A DNA stretch of 64,000 bases from Flavobacterium sp. Its GTDB lineage: Bacteria; Bacteroidota; Bacteroidia; Flavobacteriales; Flavobacteriaceae. Below the pieces are notes generated by a model. The model had not been told where the DNA came from, did not search any database, and worked only from the letters and a program-made list of their open reading frames with translations. The stretch spans positions 1 to 64,000 of the forward strand of contig JANXVF010000038.1 in NCBI GenBank assembly GCA_025351785.1. The letters are read 5' to 3'. Shown here in pieces: positions 1-9,272 of this stretch (positions are counted from its first letter, which is position 1; every line of letters begins with the position of its first letter). Position numbers and translations under genes: made by a program.

Positions 1-1859
1 GCCAAACTCTCCATAGTTGAGGAATGCAAACATTTAGTTTCATACGTTTCTTCATCAACTGATTTACCTCCATCTAGATAAAATTGCAACAAACGATGCA
101 CCATTACATCCGGATAACGCCGAATTGGAGATGTAAAATGAGAATAATAATCAAAAGCTAATCCGTAATGTCCAATATTATCTGTCGAATATTTAGCTTT
201 ACTCATCGATCGAATGGCTAAAGTATCAATTAAATTTTGCTCTTTTTTTCCGTTAACATCTGACATTAATTGATTTAACGATTTAGAAATAGTTGCCTTT
301 TCTCGTAAATCTATTTTATATCCAAATTTAGAAATCAAAGCTTGCATTGCAAAAAGTTTATCTTCGTTGGGTTCATCATGAATTCTATAAATAAATGTTT
401 TCTTTTGTTTTCCTATGTATTCGGCCACTTTTCTGTTTGCTAATAGCATAAACTCTTCTATTAAATGATTGGAATCTTTTGATGTTTTAAAGTAAACACC
501 TTCGGGTTCGCCATTTTCATTTAAATCAAATTTTACTTCTACTTTATCGAATGAAATAGCGCCATTATTCATTCGGTTTCTTCTTAAAATTTTGGCTAAT
601 TCGTCTAGTTTTAAAGTAGCTTCAACAAGTTCGTCTGCAACTTGATATTCTTTTTTTGTTAATGATTTTTTGGCCGGAATGATGTTCGATTTTGTCTCAA
701 TAATTTCTTGTGCTTCTTCATAAGAAAATCGTTGGTCAGAATTAATAACCGTTCTACCAAACCATTGATTTAAAACAGTTGCTTTATGATCTATTTCAAA
801 AATCGCAGAAAACGTATATTTTTCTTCGTTTGGTCGTAGCGAACATGCAAAATTAGACAAGACTTCGGGCAACATTGGCACAACTCTATCTACTAAATAA
901 ACCGAAGTACCTCGATTGTAGGCTTCATCATCTAGAATTGTTCCTTCTTGTAAATAATGTGATACATCGGCAATGTGAATTCCAATTTCATAATTTCCGT
1001 TATCTAATTTTTTAAATGACAAAGCATCATCAAAATCTTTTGCATCTTTTGGATCAATAGTATAGGTTAAAGTATTGCGCATGTCACGACGTTTTGCAAC
1101 TTCTTCTGGATGAATTGCTGTATCTATTTTTTGAGCAAAAACCTCTACTTCAATAGGAAAATCATAAGGCAAACCATATTCGGCTAAAATCGCATGAATT
1201 TCAGTATCATGTTCGCCTGGTTTTCCTAAAACATTTATTACAGATCCAAAGGGTGAATCGGCTTTCTTGGGCCAATCTTCGATTCGAACAACAACAACAT
1301 CGCCTTGTTCGGCTCCGTTATATTTGTCTTTTGGAATAAAAATATCAGTATACATTTTTGCATTTGCAGTAGAAACAAAAGCAAAATTCTTTTGAATATC
1401 AATTACGCCAACAAACTCTGTTTTTTTGCGTTCTAATACTTCAATAACTTCGCCTTCGGGTCTTTTACCTCGACGTCTGTTATATACATATACTTTAACT
1501 TTATCTTTGTCTAAAGCATGATTTAAATTGTTGGTAGGAATAAAAACATCTTCTTCAAACTCATCACAAATAAAATAGGCAGTTTTTCTAGAGGTCATAT
1601 CTATTCGACCTTCATAATAATCTTGCGAAATTGCTTTGACTAAATAACTTCCTGGCTCGTTTTCTATAATTACTTTTTGCGAAGCAAGAATTTTTAAATC
1701 TTTAATAATTTCGTTTCTACTTTTAGTATCAGACAATTCAAGCACTGCACATATTTGCTTGTAATTAAAAGGTTTATTAGAATTTTGTGATAGTATTTTT
1801 AATATTTTTTCCGAATAAGTTTTCGGCTTGCTTCCAAATTTTTTTGGTAGTTTACTCAT
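1..1859 (-). CDS. rnr: Ribonuclease R (3' end cut by window edge)
   Basis: Reverse-strand translation from ATG at 1859 (MSKLPKKFGSKPKTYSEKILKIL...) contains RNB motifs such as DPKDAKDFDDALS, HIADVSHYL and HFTSPIRRYPDVMVHR; absent from the ORF track because it is open at the edge. Confidence 0.93.
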   Translation of the reverse strand, partial: MSKLPKKFGSKPKTYSEKILKILSQNSNKPFNYKQICAVLELSDTKSRNEIIKDLKILASQKVIIENEPGSYLVKAISQDYYEGRIDMTSRKTAYFICDEFEEDVFIPTNNLNHALDKDKVKVYVYNRRRGKRPEGEVIEVLERKKTEFVGVIDIQKNFAFVSTANAKMYTDIFIPKDKYNGAEQGDVVVVRIEDWPKKADSPFGSVINVLGKPGEHDTEIHAILAEYGLPYDFPIEVEVFAQKIDTAIHPEEVAKRRDMRNTLTYTIDPKDAKDFDDALSFKKLDNGNYEIGIHIADVSHYLQEGTILDDEAYNRGTSVYLVDRVVPMLPEVLSNFACSLRPNEEKYTFSAIFEIDHKATVLNQWFGRTVINSDQRFSYEEAQEIIETKSNIIPAKKSLTKKEYQVADELVEATLKLDELAKILRRNRMNNGAISFDKVEVKFDLNENGEPEGVYFKTSKDSNHLIEEFMLLANRKVAEYIGKQKKTFIYRIHDEPNEDKLFAMQALISKFGYKIDLREKATISKSLNQLMSDVNGKKEQNLIDTLAIRSMSKAKYSTDNIGHYGLAFDYYSHFTSPIRRYPDVMVHRLLQFYLDGGKSVDEETYETKCLHSSTMESL

Positions 1860-1966
1860 AATCTTTTTTAATAAAGTATAAAATTAGTGAATAGTATGTA
1901 GTAAAAAGTGATTACTGTTAAATTTATTGAAAATATAACTTTTGATTATCTTTATAAAAAAAATAA

Positions 1967-2200
1967 ATGAACGAATTTAAAACCATTGCGATATTCAATT
2001 TTCCTCATGAAGTAATTATTTTAAAATCTATTTTAGAAAATAAAGGTATTCAGTATTTACTTTTAAACGAAAATTTAATTGGAATAAATCCGTTGGCAAC
2101 TATTGCTTATGGCGGAATTCAACTGAAAGTACATACAAACGATTTTGAAATTGTACAAGAAATTTTAGATAATTTAAATTCTAATCTAGAGATTGTATAA
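1967..2200 (+). CDS. DUF2007-like putative signal-transducing protein
   Basis: 77 aa; pattern FPHEVIILKSILENKGI...GGIQLKV...DFEIVQEIL typical of DUF2007. Confidence 0.7.
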   Translation: MNEFKTIAIFNFPHEVIILKSILENKGIQYLLLNENLIGINPLATIAYGGIQLKVHTNDFEIVQEILDNLNSNLEIV

Positions 2201-3037
2201 AACTTTAAAAGTCTAAAAGTTTTCAACATATATTAAAAACATATAAAAGAAAATTTAAATTTTAAATAATTTTTGGTTGTTATTATAGCGTGTTAATTTG
2301 TACAATAAGTTTTTGAGCTAAATTTGATTTTATAACTTATTTGATTTTACATTTTTTTATCAACATAGTTTTAAGAAGTTAAGATATTCATTATATGCCT
2401 TTTTTAAATTTTTATTAACAGTTGTTTATAATTATAAATTGAATCTATTTGTAAATAAGTTGTAGTGTTAAATGTGTTAAAAAAAGTTTAGTTTTTAATG
2501 ATAACTTTTCTAAAAAAAGAATAAACTAAATTAGGTTTTTTAATATCGATTTTTGATTACGATTTATTTTAATACAACTTTAAAAAACTTCTTAGAAACA
2601 ATATGAAGTTGTTAACATATTATGTTAAATTAACTTTAACTGATTATCAATATATTGTAAAATTATATTAACAACACAACTATTTAATTTTTAAATCCTT
2701 GATATAATGATGATTAATTTTAAAATAATTTTCAACTAGTTGTTAAATAGATGAGTAATAAAAATTATTTTGCGCTCTAAATTTTCTTAATTTTTCTGGA
2801 TAAAAATTAGAGTTAAATTTAATTTCTTTGCGTTTTTATACTCTAAAAATACAAGTCAATCTTATATTTAATTCGTGAATTTTACTTTAAAAATTAAGTA
2901 AAAAGCAAGTGATTTTTGGGATCATTGCTCATTGAAAACGTTTTACATTATTTCAGTATTTATAATGATATAAATCTTTTAACTTTTAATTGTATTCAAT
3001 TCTTGATAAATAGGCATTTAATTCCTAGTATAATGCA

Positions 3038-3045
3038 TATTTTTG
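3038..3045 (+). promoter_or_regulatory. Bacteroidota -7 element TATTTTTG upstream of rpiB
   Basis: Matches TAnnTTTG, 65 nt before the rpiB ATG; no clear -33 TTG. Confidence 0.45.
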
Positions 3046-3110
3046 TAAAGGTATAAAATCAAAAATAATCACGGTATTTAAATTTAGATACCAAAAAAAT
3101 TAAGTGAATT

Positions 3111-3539
3111 ATGAAAATTTCAATAGGAAATGATCATGCCGGATTAGATTATAAACAAGCTATTATAACTTTTTTAGAAGCTAAAGGGTTTGAAGTTGTT
3201 AACCATGGAACTAATTTTATAGAAAGTGTAGATTATCCAGATTTTGGTCATAAAGTGGCATTAGATGTAGAAAATAGAAATTCTAAATACGGAATTGTTA
3301 TTTGCGGAAGCGGTAACGGCATTGCAATGACCGCCAACAAACACAAGGAAATTAGATGCGCAGTTTGCTGGACTAAAGAAATAGCAACCCTTGCAAGACA
3401 ACACAACGATGCTAATGTTTTAAGCATTCCTGCTAGATTTACATCTATAAACCAAGCGGTCGAAATGGTCGAAGCTTTCTTAAATACTAGTTTTGAAGGA
3501 GGACGACACAAAACTAGGGTTGATAAAATTTCTTGTTAA
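3111..3539 (+). CDS. rpiB: Ribose 5-phosphate isomerase B
   Basis: MKISIGNDHAGLDYK... and ICGSGNGIAMTANKHKEIRCAVCWT, RpiB/LacAB signature. Confidence 0.93.
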   Translation: MKISIGNDHAGLDYKQAIITFLEAKGFEVVNHGTNFIESVDYPDFGHKVALDVENRNSKYGIVICGSGNGIAMTANKHKEIRCAVCWTKEIATLARQHNDANVLSIPARFTSINQAVEMVEAFLNTSFEGGRHKTRVDKISC

Positions 3540-3605
3540 ATTATACCAACAATACTATTAAATAGATAAGCATCAACAAGAATTAAATAACAGAAAATAA
3601 TAATT

Positions 3606-4514
3606 TTGACACACAATCACGTACATATTCACAAGCACGAAGTAAAAGGGAAAAATTTAATTTACTCTATCTTATTAAATTTAATTATTACTATTGCCCA
3701 AATTATTGGCGGCATATTGTCGGGAAGTTTAGCTTTAATTTCAGATGCGTTACATAATTTTTCAGATGTGCTTTCGTTACTTTTTAGCCTATTGGCAAAT
3801 AAATTATCAAAAAGAAAAGCTTCGGTTGGTCAAACTTTTGGCTTTAAGCGAGCAGAACTTATCGCGGCTTTTGTAAATGCAATTACCTTAATTGTTGTTG
3901 CTCTAATTTTAATTTATGAAGCGTCACAACGGTTGTTTGATCCACACCCTATTCAATCAAATTTAGTTATATGGTTGGCACTTTTGGGTATAGTTGTAAA
4001 CGGAAGCTCGGTTTTATTGCTCAAAAAAGATGCGCAACACAATATAAATATGAAATCGGCATATTTGCATTTATTAACAGATTTGATGGCTTCAATAGCA
4101 GTATTAATAGGTGGCGTTTTAATGAAATTTTTTGGTTGGTTTTGGGTTGATAGCTTCATGACTTTACTTATAGCTCTTTATCTAATTTATGTAAGTTACG
4201 ATTTGTTAGTCTCTTCTACAAAAATGTTAATGCTATTTACACCAGACACTATCGATATAAAAGAAATAGTTAGAGAAGTACACAAAATATCAGGAGTAAA
4301 TAAGCTACATCATATTCATATTTGGAATTTAAACGATGATGAACTCCATCTTGAAGCACATTTAGATTGTTCTAATGATATAAAGATGAGCGAGTTTAAC
4401 GAACTTTTACATAAAATAGAACATGTTTTATTTGATCAATTTCAAATTAATCATATCAATATTCAGCCCGAGTTTAAAAAAGAAGACCCAAAAGATTTTA
4501 TAGTTCAAGATTAA
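3606..4514 (+). CDS. Cation diffusion facilitator family transporter (CzcD-like)
   Basis: His-rich N-terminus MTHNHVHIHKHE, multiple TM helices, SDALHNFSDV and HLLTDLMAS motifs. Start is TTG as called. Confidence 0.92.
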   Translation: MTHNHVHIHKHEVKGKNLIYSILLNLIITIAQIIGGILSGSLALISDALHNFSDVLSLLFSLLANKLSKRKASVGQTFGFKRAELIAAFVNAITLIVVALILIYEASQRLFDPHPIQSNLVIWLALLGIVVNGSSVLLLKKDAQHNINMKSAYLHLLTDLMASIAVLIGGVLMKFFGWFWVDSFMTLLIALYLIYVSYDLLVSSTKMLMLFTPDTIDIKEIVREVHKISGVNKLHHIHIWNLNDDELHLEAHLDCSNDIKMSEFNELLHKIEHVLFDQFQINHINIQPEFKKEDPKDFIVQD

Positions 4515-4525
4515 TTTGTTGACTG

Positions 4526-4629
4526 AATTAATGTAAATTCAGTCAATGAACTGACCCAATTAATGTAAATTCAGTCAATCAACTGACGGAATTAATGTAA
4601 ATTCAGTCAATTAACTGACGGAATTAATG
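4526..4629. repeat. 32-bp tandem repeat array, about 3.3 copies
   Basis: aattaatg recurs at 4526, 4558, 4590 and 4622 (exact 32-bp period); units read AATTAATGTAAATTCAGTCAATnAACTGACnn with internal TCAGT...ACTGA inverted repeat. Confidence 0.95.
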
Positions 4630-4638
4630 TTTTTTGTT

Positions 4639-4646
4639 TATATTTG
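4639..4646 (+). promoter_or_regulatory. -7 element TATATTTG for first ATPase gene
   Basis: TAnnTTTG 24 nt before ATG at 4671, directly after the repeat array. Confidence 0.6.
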
Positions 4647-4670
4647 TATTTTAATTCTAACAAAATTGAA

Positions 4671-5849
4671 ATGTCAAATTACTATAAAAGAGCCATTTTA
4701 GAAGAATTTTATCGAAAGCTATTACCCAATAAAGTGATGATTTTATTAGGTGCAAGACGCGTAGGAAAAACTAATTTAATTAAAAAATATCTCGAATCAA
4801 TTCCTTCTGAAACCTATTTGCAATTGAACGGTGAAGATATTGATGATGCAAATTTGCTCAAAGAACGATCGGTTAATAATTATTCAAGACTTTTAGCTAA
4901 TAAAAAATTATTAGTAATTGACGAAGCTCAGAACATTCCAGAAATTGGAATGATTTTGAAATTAATAGTTGACTCAATAGAAGGAATAAAAATTATTGCC
5001 ACTGGATCATCTGTTTTTGATTTGTCCAACAAATTAGGTGAACCGCTTGTTGGACGAAAAAATACGATTTATTTATTTCCGTTGGCACAAATAGAATATT
5101 CTGAATTTGAAAATTATAAAGAAACAACTCTAAAATTAGAAGAACGATTGCTCTTTGGTGCATATCCAGAGTTGGAGCAATATCCAGATTGGAATGATAA
5201 AATCAATTACATAAAAGAAATTATCAATTCTTATTTATTGAAGGATATTTTAATTTTTGATGGAATTAAGCAATCCAACAAAATTTTAGATTTGCTCAAA
5301 TTAATTGCTTTTCAAGTTGGTCAGGAAGTGTCGTTGCAAGAATTAGCAAGACAATTAAGTATTTCTAAAAACACCGTCGAAAGTTATTTAGACTTACTTT
5401 CAAAGGTTTTTGTGATTTATAAAGTTCCAGGATTCAGTCGAAATTTACGCAAAGAAATTACAAAATCTAATCGTTGGTATTTTTACGATAACGGAATTCG
5501 TAACGGAATAATTGGAAATTTCACACGATTAGAAACCAGAACCGATGTTGGTGCGTTGTGGGAAAATTATTTAGCATCAGAACGAGTGAAACATCAAATT
5601 TATACTAAAAAAACGGTAAATAATTATTTTTGGCGCACTTATGATCAACAAGAATTGGATTGGCTCGAGGAAGAAAACGGAAATTTAAAAGGTTTTGAAT
5701 TCAAATGGAACGAAAACCGAAAAGCAAAAATTCCAACAGCTTTCGCAAAAGCCTATCCAGAAGCTATTTTTGAGGTTATTAATAAACAGAATTATTTGGA
5801 TTTTATAATGGAAAAACAGTTTAAACCACAAAAAAATATAAGTTTTTAG
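4671..5849 (+). CDS. AAA_14 / DUF4143 family ATP-binding protein
   Basis: Walker A GARRVGKTNLIKKYL, Walker B LLVIDEAQNI, GSSVFDL, C-terminal DUF4143-like WRTYDQQELDWLEEENG. Start moved from TTG 4644 because that codon lies in the promoter. Confidence 0.88.
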   Translation: MSNYYKRAILEEFYRKLLPNKVMILLGARRVGKTNLIKKYLESIPSETYLQLNGEDIDDANLLKERSVNNYSRLLANKKLLVIDEAQNIPEIGMILKLIVDSIEGIKIIATGSSVFDLSNKLGEPLVGRKNTIYLFPLAQIEYSEFENYKETTLKLEERLLFGAYPELEQYPDWNDKINYIKEIINSYLLKDILIFDGIKQSNKILDLLKLIAFQVGQEVSLQELARQLSISKNTVESYLDLLSKVFVIYKVPGFSRNLRKEITKSNRWYFYDNGIRNGIIGNFTRLETRTDVGALWENYLASERVKHQIYTKKTVNNYFWRTYDQQELDWLEEENGNLKGFEFKWNENRKAKIPTAFAKAYPEAIFEVINKQNYLDFIMEKQFKPQKNISF

Positions 5850-5855
5850 GGTTAA

Positions 5856-5885
5856 AACCACAAAAAAACATATTATTTTGTGGTT
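5856..5885. repeat. Perfect 10-bp inverted repeat AACCACAAAA-N10-TTTTGTGGTT
   Basis: Arms 5856-5865 and 5876-5885; right arm overlaps the putative -33 TTG of the second ATPase gene. Confidence 0.85.
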
Positions 5886-5908
5886 ACACAAATAATTTTA
5901 TATCTTTG
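5878..5908 (+). promoter_or_regulatory. Bacteroidota promoter TTG-N20-TATCTTTG
   Basis: TTG 5878-5880, TATCTTTG 5901-5908; spacing fits the flavobacterial consensus. Confidence 0.7.
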
Positions 5909-5912
5909 TAGT

Positions 5913-7028
5913 ATGATAAACAGAGATTTATATAAAAATATTAAAGACGATTGGGATAACAAAAAAGCAATTGTAATTTCTGGACCACGACAAGTAGGTA
6001 AAACAACCTTAATAAAAGAATTGGTGAAAAACACCAAAACACTTTTTTTAAATGCTGACGATCCACAAGTTAGAACACAATTAACTGATGCTAATTTTAG
6101 TTTTCTATCCAATTTAATTGCCGATTATGATGTTTTGGTGGTTGACGAAGCGCAGCGCATTCAAAATATTGGTGTAACTATAAAAATGCTTCTCGATGCA
6201 CATTTAGGAAAACAAATAATATTGTCAGGCTCATCGTCATTAGAACTTGGAAATAAAATAAACGAACCGTTAACAGGACGAAAATGGGAACATTTATTAT
6301 TCCCAATTTCGTGGAAAGAACTTTGCAATTACAACACTTTTGCAACAACCTATTCCAGATTAGAAGAATTTTTAATCTATGGAATGTATCCAGAAGTAGT
6401 TACGGCAACTACCAAAAAACAACGTATTTTGTCGCAATTATCAGGAAGTTATTTATATCAAGATGTATTAGAATTGGTCAATATTAAAAAACCAGATTTA
6501 CTCATAAAACTCTTGAATGCTTTGGCTTTGCAATTGGGTAGCGAAGTTTCATACAATGAATTGTCAAAAATTTTAGGAGTTGATAGAATGACGGTTGTAA
6601 ATTATATTGATTTGCTTGAAAAAGCGTTTGTTATTTTTAAACTACAACCTTTTTCGAGTAATCAACGAAACGAAATAACGTCGAAACCTAAAATTTATTT
6701 TTATGATAATGGAATACGAAACGCAATTATTGGTCAGTTCAGTCCGTTGAGTAATCGACAAGATGTTGGAGCATTATTTGAAAATTTTTTCATTAGCGAA
6801 CGAATGAAAAAATTGCAATACGAAGCATTTTATGGAAAAACTCATTATTGGCGCAATAACCAACAAGCCGAAATAGATTATTTAGAAATACTAGAAAACG
6901 AAATCACAGCTTTTGAGATAAAATACAGTCCAAATAGAAAAGTAAAATTTACCAAATCATTCACAGAAAAATATCAACCAAAAGCTACAATTGTTATAAA
7001 TAAAGATAATTTTTGGGAATATTTGTAA
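5913..7028 (+). CDS. AAA_14 / DUF4143 family ATP-binding protein (paralog of upstream gene)
   Basis: GPRQVGKTTLIKELV, VLVVDEAQRI, SGSSSLEL, YFYDNGIRNAIIGQF; colinear with upstream protein. Start set at ATG 5913 rather than GTG 5880. Confidence 0.9.
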   Translation: MINRDLYKNIKDDWDNKKAIVISGPRQVGKTTLIKELVKNTKTLFLNADDPQVRTQLTDANFSFLSNLIADYDVLVVDEAQRIQNIGVTIKMLLDAHLGKQIILSGSSSLELGNKINEPLTGRKWEHLLFPISWKELCNYNTFATTYSRLEEFLIYGMYPEVVTATTKKQRILSQLSGSYLYQDVLELVNIKKPDLLIKLLNALALQLGSEVSYNELSKILGVDRMTVVNYIDLLEKAFVIFKLQPFSSNQRNEITSKPKIYFYDNGIRNAIIGQFSPLSNRQDVGALFENFFISERMKKLQYEAFYGKTHYWRNNQQAEIDYLEILENEITAFEIKYSPNRKVKFTKSFTEKYQPKATIVINKDNFWEYL

Positions 7029-7044
7029 AAATTAAATTAAACAA

Positions 7045-7077
7045 AACCCTGTCAGAGTTTAAAACTCTGATAGGGTT
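7045..7077. repeat. 33-bp palindromic repeat, intergenic copy
   Basis: AACCCTGTCAGAGTTTAAAACTCTGATAGGGTT, near-perfect inverted repeat, same as 7684-7716 at 31 of 33 positions. Confidence 0.95.
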
Positions 7078-7092
7078 ATATAAAAATTAACA

Positions 7093-9267
7093 ATGACCAA
7101 GATAAATTTCATAAAATCTCAAGTTCCAACATCTGATAAAAATATTGAAGCTACACTAAAATTACTTTCAGAAGATTGCACCATTCCATTTATTTCTCGT
7201 TATCGAAAAGACCAAACTGGAAATTTAGACGAAGTTCAAGTGGAAAATATTGCTAAACTTTCTAAACAATATGATGAAATTGTAAAACGAAAAGAATCCA
7301 TCCTAAAAATTATTGAAGAACAAGGACAACTTTCGCCAGAATTAAAATCGAAAATTGAAAAAAGTTTTGATTTACAAGAAGTAGAAGATTTGTATTTGCC
7401 TTATAAAAAGAAGAAAAAAACACGTGCCGATGTAGCTCGTGAAAACGGATTAGAACCATTGGCAACTTTAATTTTGTCTCAAAAAAATGACGATGTAGAT
7501 TTCTTGTCAACACAATATATTAATAAAAATGTTGCCAACAAAGAAGAAGCTTTGCAAGGCGCAAGAGACATTGTTGCCGAATGGATAAATGAAAACATTG
7601 CCGTTCGTCAAAGTTTGCGTCGATTGTATAATAGAAAAGCGGTTGTTACAACAAAAGAAATAAAGAAAAAAACTAGTTCCACAAACCCTGTCAGAGTTCA
7701 AAACTCTGACAGGGTTGAAATTAATAAAAACGAAAACAGTAAATATTCTCAATATTTTGATTGGTCAGAACCGTTATCTAAAGCGCCATCTCATCGATTA
7801 TTAGCAATGCTTCGTGCAGAAAAAGAAGGTTTTATAAAATTAAAAATCGAAACCGATATAGATGAAACATATAGTTTAATTGATGAATTAATAATAAAAA
7901 ATGCTAATTCGCCTTCAATTTCTCATATTCAATTGGCTATTGAAGATAGTTTTAAACGGTTACTAAATCCAGCAATTTCTAATGAAACTCTACAAGAAGC
8001 AAAAGCCAAAGCAGATATAAAAGCCATTGACGTTTTTGCAAGTAATTTAAGTCAATTATTACTCGCGCCACCATTAGGAGAAAAACGAATTTTAGCTATT
8101 GATCCAGGATTTAGAAGTGGTTGCAAAATAGTTTGTTTAGACGAAAAAGGTGATTTATTATATAACGAAACCATTTATCCGCATCAGCCACAAAATGAAA
8201 TGGCAATGGCGATGAAAAAAATAAAATCGATGTTAAATGCCTACAATATTGAAGCAATTTCTATTGGAAATGGAACGGCAAGTCGTGAAACCGAATTCTT
8301 TATCAAGAAAATTGCGTTTGACAAACCAGTTCAAGTTTTTATAGTTTCCGAAGCTGGAGCATCAATTTATTCAGCAAGTAAAATTGCGCGAGACGAATTT
8401 CCAAATTATGATGTAACGGTTCGTGGTTCGGTTTCTATTGGACGACGACTTTCAGATCCGTTAGCAGAATTGGTTAAAATTGATGCAAAATCTATTGGAG
8501 TTGGGCAATATCAGCACGATGTTGATCAAACCAAATTGAAAGAAGAATTAGATTCTGTTGTCGTTCGATGCGTGAATTCGGTTGGCATAAATATCAACAC
8601 AGCAAGCAAACATTTGTTGAGTTATGTGAGTGGAATAGGTGAAAAACTAGCCGATAACATTGTACAATATCGAACAGAAAACGGAGCATTTGAAGACAGA
8701 AAACAACTAAAAAAAGTACCAAGACTAGGCGAAAAAGCATACCAGCAAGGTGTTGCATTTATCAGAATTAAAGACGGAAGAAATCCATTGGATAATTCGG
8801 CAGTTCATCCTGAAGCCTATCCAATTGTTGAGAAAATGGCAAAAGATTTAGGTTTAAATAGTAATGATTTAATTGCCAATAAAGAGAAAATTTCTCAAAT
8901 AAAATTAGAGAACTATGTTTCTGCTACAATCGGAATTCTAGGATTGAAAGACATTGTAAAAGAATTGGAAAAACCAGGATTAGATCCTAGAAAATCGGTT
9001 AAAGTCTTCCAATTTGATTCAACTGTTACGTCTATAAAAAATGTTAAAACTGGAATAATTTTACCAGGAATTGTAAATAACATTACCGCTTTTGGTTGTT
9101 TTGTTGACATCGGAATTAAAGAAAGTGGATTGGTGCATATTTCGCAACTTAAAGAAGGTTTTGTAAGCGATGTAAACGAGGTTGTAAAACTCCACCAACA
9201 TGTGCAAGTAAAAGTTTTAGAAGTTGACCAAGACCGAAAACGAATTCAGTTGACGATGGTATTATAA
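7093..9267 (+). CDS. tex: Tex family RNA-binding transcription accessory protein
   Basis: IPFISRYRKDQTGNLDE, ILAIDPGFRSGCKI, HhH region ASKHLLSYVSGIGEKLADNIVQYR, C-terminal S1 domain GIVNNITAFGCFVDIGI. Confidence 0.95.
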   Translation: MTKINFIKSQVPTSDKNIEATLKLLSEDCTIPFISRYRKDQTGNLDEVQVENIAKLSKQYDEIVKRKESILKIIEEQGQLSPELKSKIEKSFDLQEVEDLYLPYKKKKKTRADVARENGLEPLATLILSQKNDDVDFLSTQYINKNVANKEEALQGARDIVAEWINENIAVRQSLRRLYNRKAVVTTKEIKKKTSSTNPVRVQNSDRVEINKNENSKYSQYFDWSEPLSKAPSHRLLAMLRAEKEGFIKLKIETDIDETYSLIDELIIKNANSPSISHIQLAIEDSFKRLLNPAISNETLQEAKAKADIKAIDVFASNLSQLLLAPPLGEKRILAIDPGFRSGCKIVCLDEKGDLLYNETIYPHQPQNEMAMAMKKIKSMLNAYNIEAISIGNGTASRETEFFIKKIAFDKPVQVFIVSEAGASIYSASKIARDEFPNYDVTVRGSVSIGRRLSDPLAELVKIDAKSIGVGQYQHDVDQTKLKEELDSVVVRCVNSVGININTASKHLLSYVSGIGEKLADNIVQYRTENGAFEDRKQLKKVPRLGEKAYQQGVAFIRIKDGRNPLDNSAVHPEAYPIVEKMAKDLGLNSNDLIANKEKISQIKLENYVSATIGILGLKDIVKELEKPGLDPRKSVKVFQFDSTVTSIKNVKTGIILPGIVNNITAFGCFVDIGIKESGLVHISQLKEGFVSDVNEVVKLHQHVQVKVLEVDQDRKRIQLTMVL
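7684..7716. repeat. 33-bp palindromic repeat inside tex, in frame
   Basis: AACCCTGTCAGAGTTCAAAACTCTGACAGGGTT; 15-bp perfect arms; read as NPVRVQNSDRV in the tex frame. Confidence 0.95.
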
Positions 9268-9272
9268 ACTAA

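Noticed and set aside
2201-3110. Possible replication origin
   Set aside because: Only one near-match DnaA box found by eye and no dnaA/dnaN/gyrB neighbours; kept only as an unexplained gap.
3248-3511. Minus-strand ORF antisense to rpiB, and similar antisense ORFs (3953-4159, 5873-6112, 7507-7752, 10682-10963, 12234-12437, 52685-53032, 60277-60561)
   Set aside because: Lie wholly or mostly inside well-supported genes, no family resemblance or promoter.
4521-4640. Possible CRISPR array
   Set aside because: The 32-bp units abut directly with no variable spacers, and no cas genes are present; it is a simple tandem repeat.
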